Source of the DNA: Amylostereum areolatum
Lineage: Eukaryota; Basidiomycota; Agaricomycetes; Russulales; Stereaceae
Assembly (NCBI GenBank): GCA_012932865.1
Contig: SAXG01000007.1
Location: 1 to 64,000 of the forward strand
DNA length: 64,000 bases
Direction: 5' to 3'
This document shows, piece after piece, positions 35,066 to 45,536 of this stretch (its first letter is position 1; every line of letters starts with the position of its first letter). Both the position numbers and the translations under genes were made by a program. The notes under the pieces are model-generated. The model saw only the letters and a list, made by a program, of their open reading frames with translations. It had not been told where the DNA came from and did no database searches.

Positions 35066-37134
35066 AAACCCTGATCGTTTTTGAACATGTTGGCAGTGCG
35101 TGCAAATGTTTCACCGTCCATCTTGTTCACAAGCTTGGTGATCTGATCAATCGGGGATTCTTCCGATGTTAGATTCGCTGTTCGTGCATTGATCGTTGTT
35201 TGGGTACGTTTCTCTGGGCAGTTCGTGGAGATGTGTCCTGGGTTCCGGCAGTAGAAGCATGATCCTGATTTCTGGAGTTCTGTGCGCTCTTGCGGGGTAA
35301 GGCGTCTGAAGTTTCGGCCGTTATTTCCTGTTTGAGCGACTCGGGCGGTTGTAATGTTTCCTTTATTTCCGTTTCCTCTTCTGAATGGAACATACGTCTG
35401 TGGTTTCTTGTACAAGAGTGTGAGATCGCTCGTCGGGTTCATTGGTCTCGTGTAATGTCGTTGGAATGCTTGAGCTTCTCGCCAGTTATTATCAATGCGC
35501 AATGCGAGTTCATACCATTCGTCAATATCGTTCAAGATGTGATCTCTCTTGAGGATCTCGACTACAATATCGTTGCGCAGTCCTCTCTTGAATTGGTCGA
35601 TCAGCGCTTTATGATCGTAACCGGCTTCCATGGCATAGTCTCTGAAGATCGTGATATAATCTTTGGTTTCCATGGTGCCTTGTTCCAGGCGCTGTATGTT
35701 GAATCTAGCGTCTCTTCCTGGGTCTATTTCCCCAAAGGTTTCTAAGAAATGGTCGCGGAACATCGTCCATGGAAGGTATACTTCTGGATCTAGACCGCGA
35801 TCTCGTATCTTGTCGATCTTGCTTATTAAAAGGGACGCCCAGTGGAGGGCAGGTCCATCGGTGAGATGCGAGAGTACGAATGTTATTTTACGCATGTTGG
35901 CCGCATACGCGTTGGGGAATGCTATGAAGCGAAGTACGCATTGTTCTATGAACTTTGCCGCCTTTGCCCGGTCTCTTCCGTCGTATACTCCTAGTGCGTT
36001 CAGCTTGAATCCCTTATCCTTGTCTTCGGGGTTTGATCCGATTGTTCCTGTTCCTCCTGGTGGGGAATTCCCTGGTGGGTGCTTCGATTCTTTCGGAAGA
36101 TCTGCGGTTGCTCCTCGTCCGAAGACGTAGTCCTGAACTCCTTTTCCTTTCTTATTATCGCCTGATCGGTCGGAAAGTGATGGTGATCGCGGTGATAGCG
36201 TTCTCCATCCTATTGGGTCGACCATGCCAAGTCCTAGGGGGAATCGAGTCTCATGTCTCGGTTTTGCGGGATCGGCTGGTGTTGGAGTTGCAGGCGTCTG
36301 GCGCGGTACATTAATCTCTCCAGGGGGGACATTGCCAGGTGCGGTGGCGGGGTCGGGTATCGAGGTGGTAATGTCTCCCATTGTTGTAATGTTTTCGGGT
36401 TTTCCGAATAGATTTCCTTTTCTTCCTCGTGTGGTTCCGAAGATGTCGTCAGGTGATGGGGATCTTGTTGGGTTCTCTGTATGTTCTTCCGTTTCTGCTG
36501 CGCTCGATGGGCTGCGTTCTCGACTTCCTCCGGAATCGGACTTAATTTGGGGGCTTGATATAGTTCTCTTAGGTTCTGGCGCGGTTTCCTCTGGAGGCTG
36601 TGTAGTTGTTGCGGGTTCTTGAGGATGCTGGAGTTCGGTTTGAGGGTTCTGTGGTTCGGTTGTCGTATCGGCTGTGTCGGTATCGGGATCAAATTCCCAG
36701 TAGTCCTTAATATTCCCGGTGTAAGGCTTCTCTTCGACTTTCTGTGCGTCCGGGTGTTTCCAGAGTTCTTCTGATGAGAGGGGCCCGATATGAGGTCTTG
36801 AATAATCTGGGCGCTTCCAATGTGAATTGTCGTAGCTTCCGTCTTCTTTTTCTCTTTTGGATCTATCTTTGAAGTATTCTGCTGCTGGGGGAAGGTTGTA
36901 TCTGTATATGGGTGGGTTCCACTGGTATGCGTATGTCCCTTTGCTTTCTTTCGCGATGAGGGCTCCGTCGTAGTAAAAAAGGAGATGATAGGGGTCAAAT
37001 GTCCCGCGATGATCTTCATTTCCGTTGGGGAAGTCTCGACTGCAGTTTGATTGGAGCTGAGGGATCTCAAAATCTGATGGTCTTTTTTCAGTGGGTTGTT
37101 CCGCTGACTCCGTGGTGGGTGTTTCGTTTGACAC
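35062..37134 (-). CDS. gag: Element C-prime Gag, intact frame without an early AUG
   Basis: About 690 codons are open without a stop. The N-terminal 250 residues (from SNETPTTESAEQP) include a hydrophobic/aromatic patch (YHLLFYYDG, YAYQWNPPIYRYNLPP) and then a proline- and acid-rich linker. A capsid-like region follows (GVYDGRDRAKAAKFIEQCVLRF), then CCHC knuckle CFYCRNPGHISTNC, ending NDQGF at TGA. The frame's nominal start is GTG; the first in-frame ATG is in TTMGD. A second frame (36234-37070) overlaps it. The gag-pol heptamer G GGT TTT lies at 35065-35071, followed by the same hairpin as in C. Confidence 0.88.
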   Translation of the reverse strand: MSNETPTTESAEQPTEKRPSDFEIPQLQSNCSRDFPNGNEDHRGTFDPYHLLFYYDGALIAKESKGTYAYQWNPPIYRYNLPPAAEYFKDRSKREKEDGSYDNSHWKRPDYSRPHIGPLSSEELWKHPDAQKVEEKPYTGNIKDYWEFDPDTDTADTTTEPQNPQTELQHPQEPATTTQPPEETAPEPKRTISSPQIKSDSGGSRERSPSSAAETEEHTENPTRSPSPDDIFGTTRGRKGNLFGKPENITTMGDITTSIPDPATAPGNVPPGEINVPRQTPATPTPADPAKPRHETRFPLGLGMVDPIGWRTLSPRSPSLSDRSGDNKKGKGVQDYVFGRGATADLPKESKHPPGNSPPGGTGTIGSNPEDKDKGFKLNALGVYDGRDRAKAAKFIEQCVLRFIAFPNAYAANMRKITFVLSHLTDGPALHWASLLISKIDKIRDRGLDPEVYLPWTMFRDHFLETFGEIDPGRDARFNIQRLEQGTMETKDYITIFRDYAMEAGYDHKALIDQFKRGLRNDIVVEILKRDHILNDIDEWYELALRIDNNWREAQAFQRHYTRPMNPTSDLTLLYKKPQTYVPFRRGNGNKGNITTARVAQTGNNGRNFRRLTPQERTELQKSGSCFYCRNPGHISTNCPEKRTQTTINARTANLTSEESPIDQITKLVNKMDGETFARTANMFKNDQGF
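36234..37070 (-). CDS. Overlapping +1-frame ORF in C-prime gag
   Basis: 278 codons are open in the +1 frame relative to gag, with first ATG in EMKIIAGHL. The C-terminus reads SPLERLMYRARRLQLQ. Its counterpart in element C (46191-47036) ends at the same residue, although substitutions and an in-frame indel separate the copies. Whether it is translated is unknown. Confidence 0.45.
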   Translation of the reverse strand: MRSLSSNQTAVETSPTEMKIIAGHLTPIISFFTTTEPSSRKKAKGHTHTSGTHPYTDTTFPQQQNTSKIDPKEKKKTEATTIHIGSAQIIQDLISGPSHQKNSGNTRTHRKSKRSLTPGILRTTGNLIPIPTQPIRQPNHRTLKPNSSILKNPQQLHSLQRKPRQNLRELYQAPKLSPIPEEVENAAHRAQQKRKNIQRTQQDPHHLTTSSEPHEEEKEIYSENPKTLQQWETLPPRYPTPPPHLAMSPLERLMYRARRLQLQHQPIPQNRDMRLDSP

Positions 37135-37183
37135 TCTGCGCCAAACTGTAGGGTGAGCTAGTGTAGAGGAGAGCTCGTTCTAG

Positions 37184-37731
37184 TGTTAAGGACGGTCCTT
37201 ATCACGTGACAAGCGGCTCAGGCTACAGTACTCGTGCGTGCGAGAAGTGGGATCAGGTGATCCAGACGTCTCAGTTATGCGGAGGTTAGAATCGATAAGC
37301 GAAGCAGTAAGTATTCGCGGAATACTTAGGCGAGCTTTCGATGGCAATTGTTTAGGTTCTCTTTAGTATGCTGAAGAGGAGGTTCTTATTAGAACAGTCC
37401 TGTATTTACAAAGAGAACAAGCTGGGGAATAGCTCGTTCGTCGAGCCTCCTTTTATAAGAAAGGAGATCGAGTAAATATGCGTACATTTAGTGACGGTCG
37501 TATCAAGTATCTACGGAGACGAGACTGGGGCACAGTCGTGGCTGTATCGTTGAGACGGTGACGATCTGTGGCACTGTCGTGGTTGCATCGTTGAGACGAT
37601 GACGATCTGTGGCACTGTCGTGGTTGCGTCATTGAGACGGTTACGAACTGGGCACAGTCGTAATCCGTCGTTTAGCGACGTCTCTCCCATTAAGGAAATA
37701 GAAAATGGAATACCTAAATGAAGTTGTAACA
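37184..37731 (-). repeat. 5' LTR of element C-prime
   Basis: 548 bp on the minus strand (TGTTACAAC to CCTTAACA), slightly longer than the 541-bp LTRs of C because a tandem repeat in U3 (copies of the CACAGATCGTCACCGTCTCAACGA type) differs in number or length. Confidence 0.93.
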
Positions 37732-38230
37732 GGCTGGAGGTCAGTGCTCCACTTGTATGCAGGGCAATATCATTGCTTACTCCACTCCCGCAGACCTGAC
37801 TTCCGCGCTCAAGGCACTTGAAGACCGCATGTTTGCCCATGTCGAGAACCTCTTCACAAAGAGGTTCGATGGACAAGCTCACATCCTCCACCGTGTGGAG
37901 CATGCGGTGTGCATCCCTCGTGGTGAGCGCCTGCGTGAGGCCCTTGCCTCCACCTCCACGTCCGACACCGCCACGTCCGACACCGCCACGTCCGACAACT
38001 TGAGGTCCAACAACGTGAGGCCCGATCCCGCCTTTTCCCCTATCCCCGATGCTGCCATCACTCCCGCCATGTCCACCGAGCTCGACATCCGCCTCGGGGT
38101 GATGGAAAGGAACTTCCTCATCTCGCTCAACAGACTGATTGACGCAAGATTCATGGAAGTTTTCTCGGAGATCGACGACCTCCGAAAGGCTCTGGCTGGT
38201 GCCGGAAAGGGCAAGTCTGGCAAGGAGTGA
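37732..38230 (+). pseudogene. 3' fragment of a gene M/P-like host gene cut by C-prime
   Basis: An open frame runs from the C-prime LTR edge to the stop at 38228-38230. It encodes a coiled-coil-like stretch (ALKALEDRMFAHVENLFTKRF), 15-bp repeats coding TSDTA, and a second helical segment (LGVMERNFLISLNRLIDARFMEVF) with a basic end (GKGKSGKE). The SDTA repeats match those at the end of gene P, and gene M has a helical segment after its cysteine cluster. I therefore infer a third member of that family whose 5' half was lost with the C-prime deletion. The cysteine cluster itself is not present. Confidence 0.5.
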
Positions 38231-38532
38231 GGTAATTGGGTCGGTTTCTTGGGTCGGTATCTTGGGTAGCTTTCTTGGACTTACATGTTTTGATCGTTGT
38301 CGCCTCCGTTGCCCGTGCTTATTTATCGTCATCGCTGTCCTTTGTATTTTCATGATGTATATAGTTCTACAATAATCTGTACATACAAAGTTAGTTGGCA
38401 ATATACACAGTTGCCTTTACTGTGGGAAAGCGGGAAGTTCCGAACAAAACTGTACAGCAGAAGATTGTCCGTCAGGATGTGACCATTTCTCGTCTTGTCT
38501 TCACCCACCACCACTCATAACACACAACACAC
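38231..38532. other. Spacer with no supported feature
   Basis: About 300 bp of AT-richer DNA after the gene fragment. No exon, RNA gene or transposon end was recognised. Confidence 0.4.
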
Positions 38533-38850
38533 ATGAGCATCAAACAACCCACACCTAGTCCGCTCCGCCAGGAGACTGCATCACCCCCACACCGACCCAC
38601 CTCCGACGGAGCACAGGTGCACAGGAGAGCCTATTACAATGCTTGGTTCCTCCGTACTCACGGGTAAGGGTCTGTCTGATTTTATGCTGTCAAATACTGA
38701 TGATCTCGAAGTATCTATCCCGGCTTTTTGGAGGGAGAAATAATTGAAACATCATGGAGGGCCCGCGCTCAAGAGGTACGTTATCATGTTATTTGTACGC
38801 ATGTTTTCCTCACAGTGGGGGTGTATCAGGCCGACTTTGACACAAAGTGA
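38533..38850 (+). CDS. Small spliced gene of unknown function
   Basis: ATG at 38533 (MSIKQPTPSPLRQETASPPH). Intron 1 starts GTAAGG after RTHG and ends CGAAG, with a CTGAT branch point. Exon 2 reads IYPGFLEGEIIETSWRARAQE. Intron 2 runs GTACGT to TATCAG. The last exon adds ADFDTK and the stop TGA (38848-38850). All junctions are in phase, giving about 71 aa. The short length and lack of a known domain make it uncertain; it may be the remains of a larger gene. It converges on gene 2. Confidence 0.35.
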
Positions 38851-38909
38851 ATGTTCGATATGAAGTATCTATCTACGCAGAAACCCATTTTGTAACTACG
38901 CGATGTCCA

Positions 38910-41900
38910 TTATCCGACCTTCCGTTTCTTTGCCACCTGATCCGATGCATTGGGGATGCTGGAAGAACCTGCACCTTGTCCTAATGAAGTGTCTCCGCCC
39001 TTGTGCGCCTTGGCAATTGGTCTTGGCTTCGGTTTCTTCTTGTATGTCCGTGGCTTGGTAAGCTCGGGTGCTGGATATATTGAATCTCCCTTTGACGGTG
39101 GCTTTCGTATACGCTTTGGGGATGCAGGCATCCAATAGTTCCCAGGTGTTGGTGGCGGGATTTGTGGTGTTGGAATCGCTGTCGGAATTTGCGGTGTTGG
39201 AACGGGCATCGGATTTGGCAGTGTCGGACTGGATGGCTGAACTTGCGGTGTCGGAACTGTTTCTGTTTCGGAAACAGGGGCCTGGTTCGAGTTGTCCACA
39301 AAGTGAACGTGCCGTGGAAGTTGAACCACCTCCACATCCATTGCGTCTTCGTCCTCAGACATGTCGGAATCTGAAAAATCAAACTCGATGGGTGGCCTGT
39401 ACAGCTTCCGTAGGAGTTCTGAGTTGGAGGTACTCCCGGCATCGTCTTCTTCCGTCTCGGATGAGCTGGGCATTTCAATAGGTGGCAGACGGAGGGCTGC
39501 ATCCATCTCCATTAACGTATCTGTTGCAGTCCTTCTTGTATCAGGCTCCCTGTTGCTATGTTGACCTTTGGGCACTTGACGTGGCTTCGGATGAGATTCT
39601 AGACACAAGAATGTGGTCAGTAGAGTATCTGTTAGGGTAACATTCAGCACGGACTGGATGGTCCCGCTCTAGATGGTGTGGAGGTCATGGTGATATCCTC
39701 GTCATCACTTCTCGGGATAACAATCGCTCCTCTTGGGGGTTGGGCGGAGCGAGCAGGGTTCCGACGCCTGGGAGAAGGCGGAAGACGGAGGTCCAATGTC
39801 GGAGATGTTCCCGATGCTGTCTGCAGTGCAGTCTCGGCAGACTGAATCATGGCCTCAACTGCGTTGATCCACCACCAAGTGTTTTCCCTGCCTGGGTACT
39901 CAGACAGACGTCCAATGCATGACTCCTGTAGGGTCTCCCGAGCATAAACACCAGACGGAGCGTCATCACTTGCCCATAATTCCGATCCTTGCTGACTGGC
40001 AAACCAGAAGCTGAAGTCGTGATCATACAAGCCCAGAAGGAGTAGAGCTGCTGATGCACACTCCCTGCCTGCCCACGATCCGTCTTCTTTCTCCCAGAGA
40101 TAAGTTGGTTTATCGGAGGTCACGTCCGCGACCAATCGTCGGACATGTATGATGTCGGGCTCATATCGGTGGATGACGGCATCTAGCCAACACTTCGATG
40201 ATGACCATAACCCGCATGGCGGAATGGTGGCCAGAAGCGGATAATCACTGTTTGTTTTCTGCAAATGACTGTTAGCCTACCAGAGCGCATGTGTCAGAAG
40301 TTCAACGTGCCGGAATGGAATAGGAAACATTGATCAGGCGATGGAACCGTGTGTCCGAACTGAGAGTCCTAAGGTACTTCACCTCATGAGTGGGTTTTCG
40401 TTGGACTGTTTCTGGGGGGGGGGGGCTGGCCAGCAGGGATGTGGCCACACTTGAGGTCGGTCCAATCCATCACGTTCATCCTCCGATGCTTCTCCGACGT
40501 AGTCCATGATCCGCTTTTCAACGCGATATTGAGGGTCATCGGATCCTGAAGCAAAATTCCGGGGAGGACTTAATACCGCCTCATCTGAGCTTTCAGCAGG
40601 TGCCTGTGCTCGCGCCTTCCCCGACGCCTTCTTCTTTGGGGTCCTGGTTGAATTCCGACGGCGTTGGCGTGTCGGACGTGCTGGGGTTTCAGAGACTTCG
40701 AAGCCTGGTGGCTTGGTAGTTGGAGGTGCTTTCGAAGAAGCGGTGTCTTTCGTGCGACCTCGACACTTTGCAGCCGGACGAGCAGTGATGGACTGCCTAT
40801 CTTGATTATCATCATCGGTGTCATCATCACCCTCGATCGCCTCCGTGTCCGCTTCGGCCTCCGGCTTCCACTGTCAGAGGGAAGCATGGAATGCAGGTTT
40901 TATCTGCTTCTTCACAGCTATGTGATGGAAGGAAAATCCACGCCCGTTGTCTTGCATATTTCTTTCCATAGCCGCATAGAATTCGTTGCACTGTACAACA
41001 GACCACTTGCCAGGCTCGGTCAGTGTCGACCAGGTAACAGGGAGTAAGGAGGGGGTGAAGAAGGTATCTTCGGGATTGTCTTGGAACATCTTCCACACGA
41101 CACGGGCCGCCGACGAATCCGCATCGATGCCTAGTATAAATCTGAGTTGTGAGAGGACGTGGGATTGCATGCAGACGTACGGTACTCTGTGGTCAGGTAG
41201 GCACGAGTCCATGCACGTTTTTCATTGACCGACGGTTTTTCCGATGTCCACCCAGTCTGGGGGAGCTGTGGCAGTCCATTGTTGAAAGTCATCTTGGGCC
41301 AGGGCTTCTTCAGATTTCCCGACTTTGTGACGTTCACGGTCGGACCCTTCGGATTTGCTTTGAAGGCTGATCGTCGGGATGTTAGCTTGTGTGCATGGCC
41401 GAAGTAAGGTTAGCCTACTGTGGCATGATCGTCCCCAGTCATCAATCAAATCGTCCAGCCGCTCCGTTGCGTACTTTGGAAACTGCTCCACGAAAGTTTG
41501 ACTGGCGTACCCGCAACCGACTCAAAACTCAAAACTGTCGGAGGTGTGTGATCAGTTCCATATTGCTGCCAAGATGATAAGAACATACGTACCAATCAGC
41601 CTTGAAACTCCCTTCTGGGAGGGTCGGAATAGCTCCGAAAGTCAACAGGGGGACTCCGCACATCATCCATGCTTTGATGTGTGCTTCGTATATTATCTTC
41701 GGAAGGAGAAGGCGGGTGTACCTACATTGCTATCAACAGGCTGTCAAACACAGAAGGGTCAGGACAAACATACTCAGCCTTCAGATGGTCCGGCACACCG
41801 CCAGCATTGTACTTGGATCGGACCTTCTCGACCTCCGACCTTTGTTCTGGCGTGAGCTCCTTCAATATCTGTGACAGCGCAGGCTGGTAGCATTTCAACT

Positions 41901-42439
41901 GCGGATTTGCACATTTTTCCCGGTTGCTGTCGGACATTGCTGCCACAAGCTCGTTGCGTCGCTGCAGGATCTCCTTCTCAAAAACAATGCAAAAGATCCG
42001 ATGAAATGAAAAGCCGTCATGATGGGTTATCCATTCACGAGGGTGTCGGACACGGGATTCACTGTAGAGGTGGAGGCGGATGACCTACGTATCTAAAATT
42101 CAGCTTGAGTCCGAACATCAATGAGAGGCTACGCACTGTGCACTGTTCAACAAACTTCGGATCAACTCTCTTCGTCGGAAGTCGGTCTGGAGGATAGTTC
42201 TTCCCATTGTGGACTTCAGAGAAGAATGGTCCAAAGTGCTTTCTTAACCAGGCTGGTCGGGCGGCCCACTTGACACGGCGAAACTCGTCCATGTGCCTGG
42301 CGACCCAATCTTGTTCGTCGGGAAGGATTTCCGGGAGTTCGATGACAATGGTGTCAGGAACATCGGCATCTAGAAGATCTCTGGCGGCATCTCCGAAGTC
42401 CCAGGAGTAGATATCTCCATCTTCATCCCCACTGGACAT
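38910..42439 (-). CDS. Gene 2: unrecognised multi-exon gene, paralogue of gene 1
   Basis: ATG at 42437-42439 (MSSGDEDGDIYSWDFGDAARD) opens an acidic N-terminus. Exons follow at about 42100-42439 (WVARHMDEFRRVKWAARPAWLRKHFGPFF), 41722-41946 (LTPEQRSEVEKVRSKYNAGGVPDHLKAEY), 40874-41140 (SAARVVWKMFQDN...PVTWSTL), 40570-40870 (a basic linker, KKKASGKARAQ), 39644-40264 (LLGLYDHDFSFWFAS, ENTWWWINAVEAMIQSAET), and a last exon 38910-39600. The last exon has an acidic patch, PTPQIP repeats and terminal KKRKVG, a nuclear-signal-like end. Layout and motifs parallel gene 1. Exact splice sites are not all resolved and function is unknown. Confidence 0.55.
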
Positions 42440-42615
42440 GTTGCAAAGGGCCAAAGAGATGATGCCTGGCAAGGAAATATGGTGAAGACAGGAGACAAGT
42501 GCCAGCACACACTTCTCGCGTAGGGAAACAGTCACGTGCAATTCACAATAAACACAAATACATGATCACGGCCCGAAATGCCTGTCCGGGCCGGAGTTCA
42601 ACCAGTCCATGTACC

Positions 42616-44631
42616 CTACAAGTCCTCAAGCTCCCCAAGCTCATCCTCCTCATCATCCGTGCCACGCTCGCTAGCACCAACCTCAAACTCAACCTCCGAC
42701 TCTTCAACATCCGACTCAAGTGTTTCGTCCCATTCAATTTTCTCCTGTGCTGGGACAATGAAATGAGGCATGTCCTCATCATCTCCCTCGTTGGGGAGTT
42801 GTTGAGGAGTCGGAGAACGGGAGGTGTCACCGTGTGGAGTCAAATCCCGCACGGGAGGTGAAGCCGACCGTGGAGCGGAGTTTCGGACAAGGGCCTCGCA
42901 ACGGCTAAGGTTCTCGCGCACCCTCACGAGATCGTCGGACAGCGTGTCCACCCGAGTGTGGAGCTGTTCCACGACCCTAGAAAGGCCTTGAAACATAAGA
43001 AGCTCATTTGCAAGGCGGAAATCCTGGAGGGAGAGGGTGTTGAGCGCTGACGCTTCAAGTGCCACGGTCTTCTCCATGACAACATCGGAGATACGACGCT
43101 GGATGTTGGATGCGAGGAAGAGAGAGAACGTGGTCGCGGTAGATGCATAGCCTATAGATAGAATATTAATACACACGGGGAAACTGCATACATTGAAAAT
43201 GAACTTACGGGCGTGGAGGGCTTCAGTGTCGGAATCGGAGTCGGGGGCGTCGGACGTCGGACCGGACACGTCTGCCTCAACCTGAGACTTTACCAAGGCA
43301 TTTGCACGAACTGTAGCAGAGCGCAGAGATGGTGCGCGAACACTGGACCCTGCTACAGAGCCCGATGTAGACGGAGCCCTAGGCGTGGGTGCACGCGTGC
43401 TTGGAGGGAGGGTCGGAGCATGTGTGCTGGGGGGGACCGAGGGGGGGACAGCGTTCGGTCGGAACGGAGGCTGGCGTGGAGCATTGCCGAGACGTCGCAT
43501 GGTCATGTAGTCCGACTTGTTTGTACGGTTGCTTGTTCGAGGCTTGTGTGAGCATTCTAGGGTGTTCTCAACGCAGCCGATGCAGGACCGACTGCAGCCC
43601 TCATTCCAGCACCCAAGTCCCTGGTACTCACAGGCTGTGCATGGGATCTGCCAGACAAATGGTGCACAATTTCAGCTGAGAAATACCCCTGTGGATTCAA
43701 CTTACCTCGTTTGGCCACCGGGCTGGGTGATCCTCATCAAATGAGACGGCGTCGGAGGTTCCGTCATCCGACACTGCGTCGGACCTGCTCTCTTGGGCAT
43801 CGGTGCCGACGTTGCCTTGGTCTTTGGTGTCGGAGATTGCGTCGACAGTGGCAGTGGCAGCCTGGTGTTCTACAAACGGAATCAGTGACAAGGAATGGGA
43901 ATTAAGAAGCTGATTTGCCGTACCGTCATCTTCAGTGATGTGGTCGGACGACCTGTCAAATTCGGCGTCGGAGGGAGGATCAGGGTGGGGATTGAACACC
44001 TCCGAGCGAGTGTCAGATTGCATGCCTGAGCGGGCGTCGGAGTGGTTGTCGGACCGCGCGTTAGACGCGGCATCATCCGAACGCCCGTCGGAATCGGTTG
44101 TCCCGGGAGGGACGATATTGGTGGTCCAGAACCCTTTCGGAACGATATACAGTCAGTACAAAGCGTGCACAACACAAGTTGGTACTCACTCTGATGTCCC
44201 CTCCTAATAGCGTGCATCCGCCATTTGCGGGCTGTGATGGCACGGATGTCGGTGTTGCGAGCGCGGAAAGTTCACCCCTCCCGGACCTCCTGGATTGCGA
44301 ACACGGCCTCAATGATCGCGGGATACGAGGATAGTCCTGCCGCTTTGGCAACTGTGCAGAAGTTGTCTAACATTTTTTTCTTATCGGAAGAGTCAGTGCA
44401 AGAGTCGACAGAGAAAAGACAACTACGCACGAATGTTCGGAGAAAGTACTTCCACCATTTCCTATTGGGCTCTCCACGTGTCTGTTGAAGGACCTCAAGT
44501 GCCGTGAGCAGTCGCGATTCCAACGCGACAAACTCCGCGTTGAACTCAAAGCTGTCGACATCTGCATCTTGAGAAACTGGTTCATTGTTGCAGTCTGACC
44601 GCGTCGGGGAAGATGAAAAGAGAGATGTCAT
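42616..44631 (-). CDS. Gene M: zinc-cluster protein, divergent partner of gene P
   Basis: ATG at 44629-44631 (MTSLFSSSPTRSD). Exon 1 carries a helical region ending RKWWKYFLRTF; further exons read FCTVAKAAGLSSYPAIIEAVFAIQEV. A Ser-Asp-rich acidic region follows, ending ARWPNE at a GTAAGT donor (about 43707). The next exon opens with a C-x2-C-x6-C-x8-C-x2-C-x6-C cluster (IPCTACEYQGLGC...SCIGCVENTLEC, about 43565-43652). That spacing fits the Gal4-type Zn2Cys6 pattern, though here it is mid-protein. A Pro/Ser linker, a coiled-coil-like segment (VVEQLHTRVDTLSDDLVRVRENL) and an acidic end follow. A role in transcription is inferred only from the cluster. About 208 bp separate its ATG from gene P's. 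Confidence 0.6.
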
Positions 44632-44839
44632 GACGGTGAGGATGGGGGAAAGGAACAGGGCACAGAGATAATCGCGCCTTTGCCACGTCGCAACAAAGTG
44701 GCGGTCACGTGACATTTGCCGCCGCGGCCCGGGTCTGCGCAAACGGCCAAGTCGTTCAGCCGCGTCTTGCGCCTTGCGTCTTGACCGCCACGTCGGCATC
44801 TTCCCCTCTCCTCTCCCTCTATTCCACCACCATCTGCTC
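44632..44839. promoter_or_regulatory. Probable bidirectional promoter of genes M and P
   Basis: 208 bp lie between the start codons of two divergently transcribed, structurally similar genes. The position is the basis; no specific factor site is claimed. Confidence 0.5.
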
Positions 44840-45536
44840 ATGTCCGCCCATCAAACGAAGCCCCTCACCAACTCCGCGCGCGAGCTCCGCCTCCGTTATG
44901 CCATCCTGAGAGCGCAGGAGCGGGCCCCGATAGACGAGCCGACGGAAAGGTGGTGGGGGACGTTTACCTCTGAGCTGGTGCGCAACGACGGTTTTTCGTC
45001 CCGAATATTGTACTGACCTTTTTCCGTCAAATTTAGAATATCATTCGGGGTCGATCGCTGCTCCACCGGGTCAGTGCGGTGCCATTCGAGTCTGCGTTCA
45101 CGGCGTGGTTTGAAGGCCTCCTGGAGCTGCCACTGGCAGGGGGAGTGCAGTGGCAGGCAATGCGCAGCCGCCAGGTCGTGTTCGAAGGGGGCCCCACTCC
45201 GACAGGGCACGCGTGGTGGATGAGCGACGGTGAGTAGCACATTGACTCCTCTATCATTCATTCACTGATCAACATGTCCGACAGACTTGTACCGTGTCGC
45301 GCCGGACTTGTACCAAATCTCGCCGAACGCCACTCCGACCCCCCCTCCGACCGCCAATCGCGAACCATCGCCGGCCCCCCCCCCTTCCCCCCACGCTCCA
45401 TTTCGACCCACTCTCCGACGAATCCGACGGGTCTCAAAAGTCCGACGCGTCCAATGATGAGGGCTTCGATGGCGGCGACCTTCCCGACCTGCCCGCCCTG
45501 GGCGGAAACTCGTTCCAGGACATGGACGTTGAGATG
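44840..45536 (+). pseudogene. Gene P, 5' part: zinc-cluster gene interrupted by element C
   Basis: Exons 44840-44977 (MSAHQTKPLTN...ERWWGTFTSEL), 45037-45229 (FESAFTAWFEGLLELPLAGGVQW) and 45285 onward are joined by GT-AG introns in phase. In exon 3 the frame changes across a run of ten C (45375-45384). After the run it reads FDPLSDESDGSQKSDAS...FQDMDVEM and reaches the element C insertion after codon ATG (45534-45536). The reading continues in the same frame at 63309, beyond the element. The poly-C shift may be a real indel or a base-count error. Confidence 0.6.

Larger units (their letters stand above)
32576..37731 (-). mobile_element. Element C-prime: minus-strand family C copy, 3' half missing
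   Basis: The 5' LTR, gag, protease, RT and RNase H are present on the minus strand. Pol is cut at the point matching 50690 of element C, where A-prime inserted. Integrase, accessory region and 3' LTR are absent. The missing part, together with the missing left ends of A-prime and B-prime, is explained by one deletion ending at about 22897. Protein identity to C is high. Confidence 0.93.
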
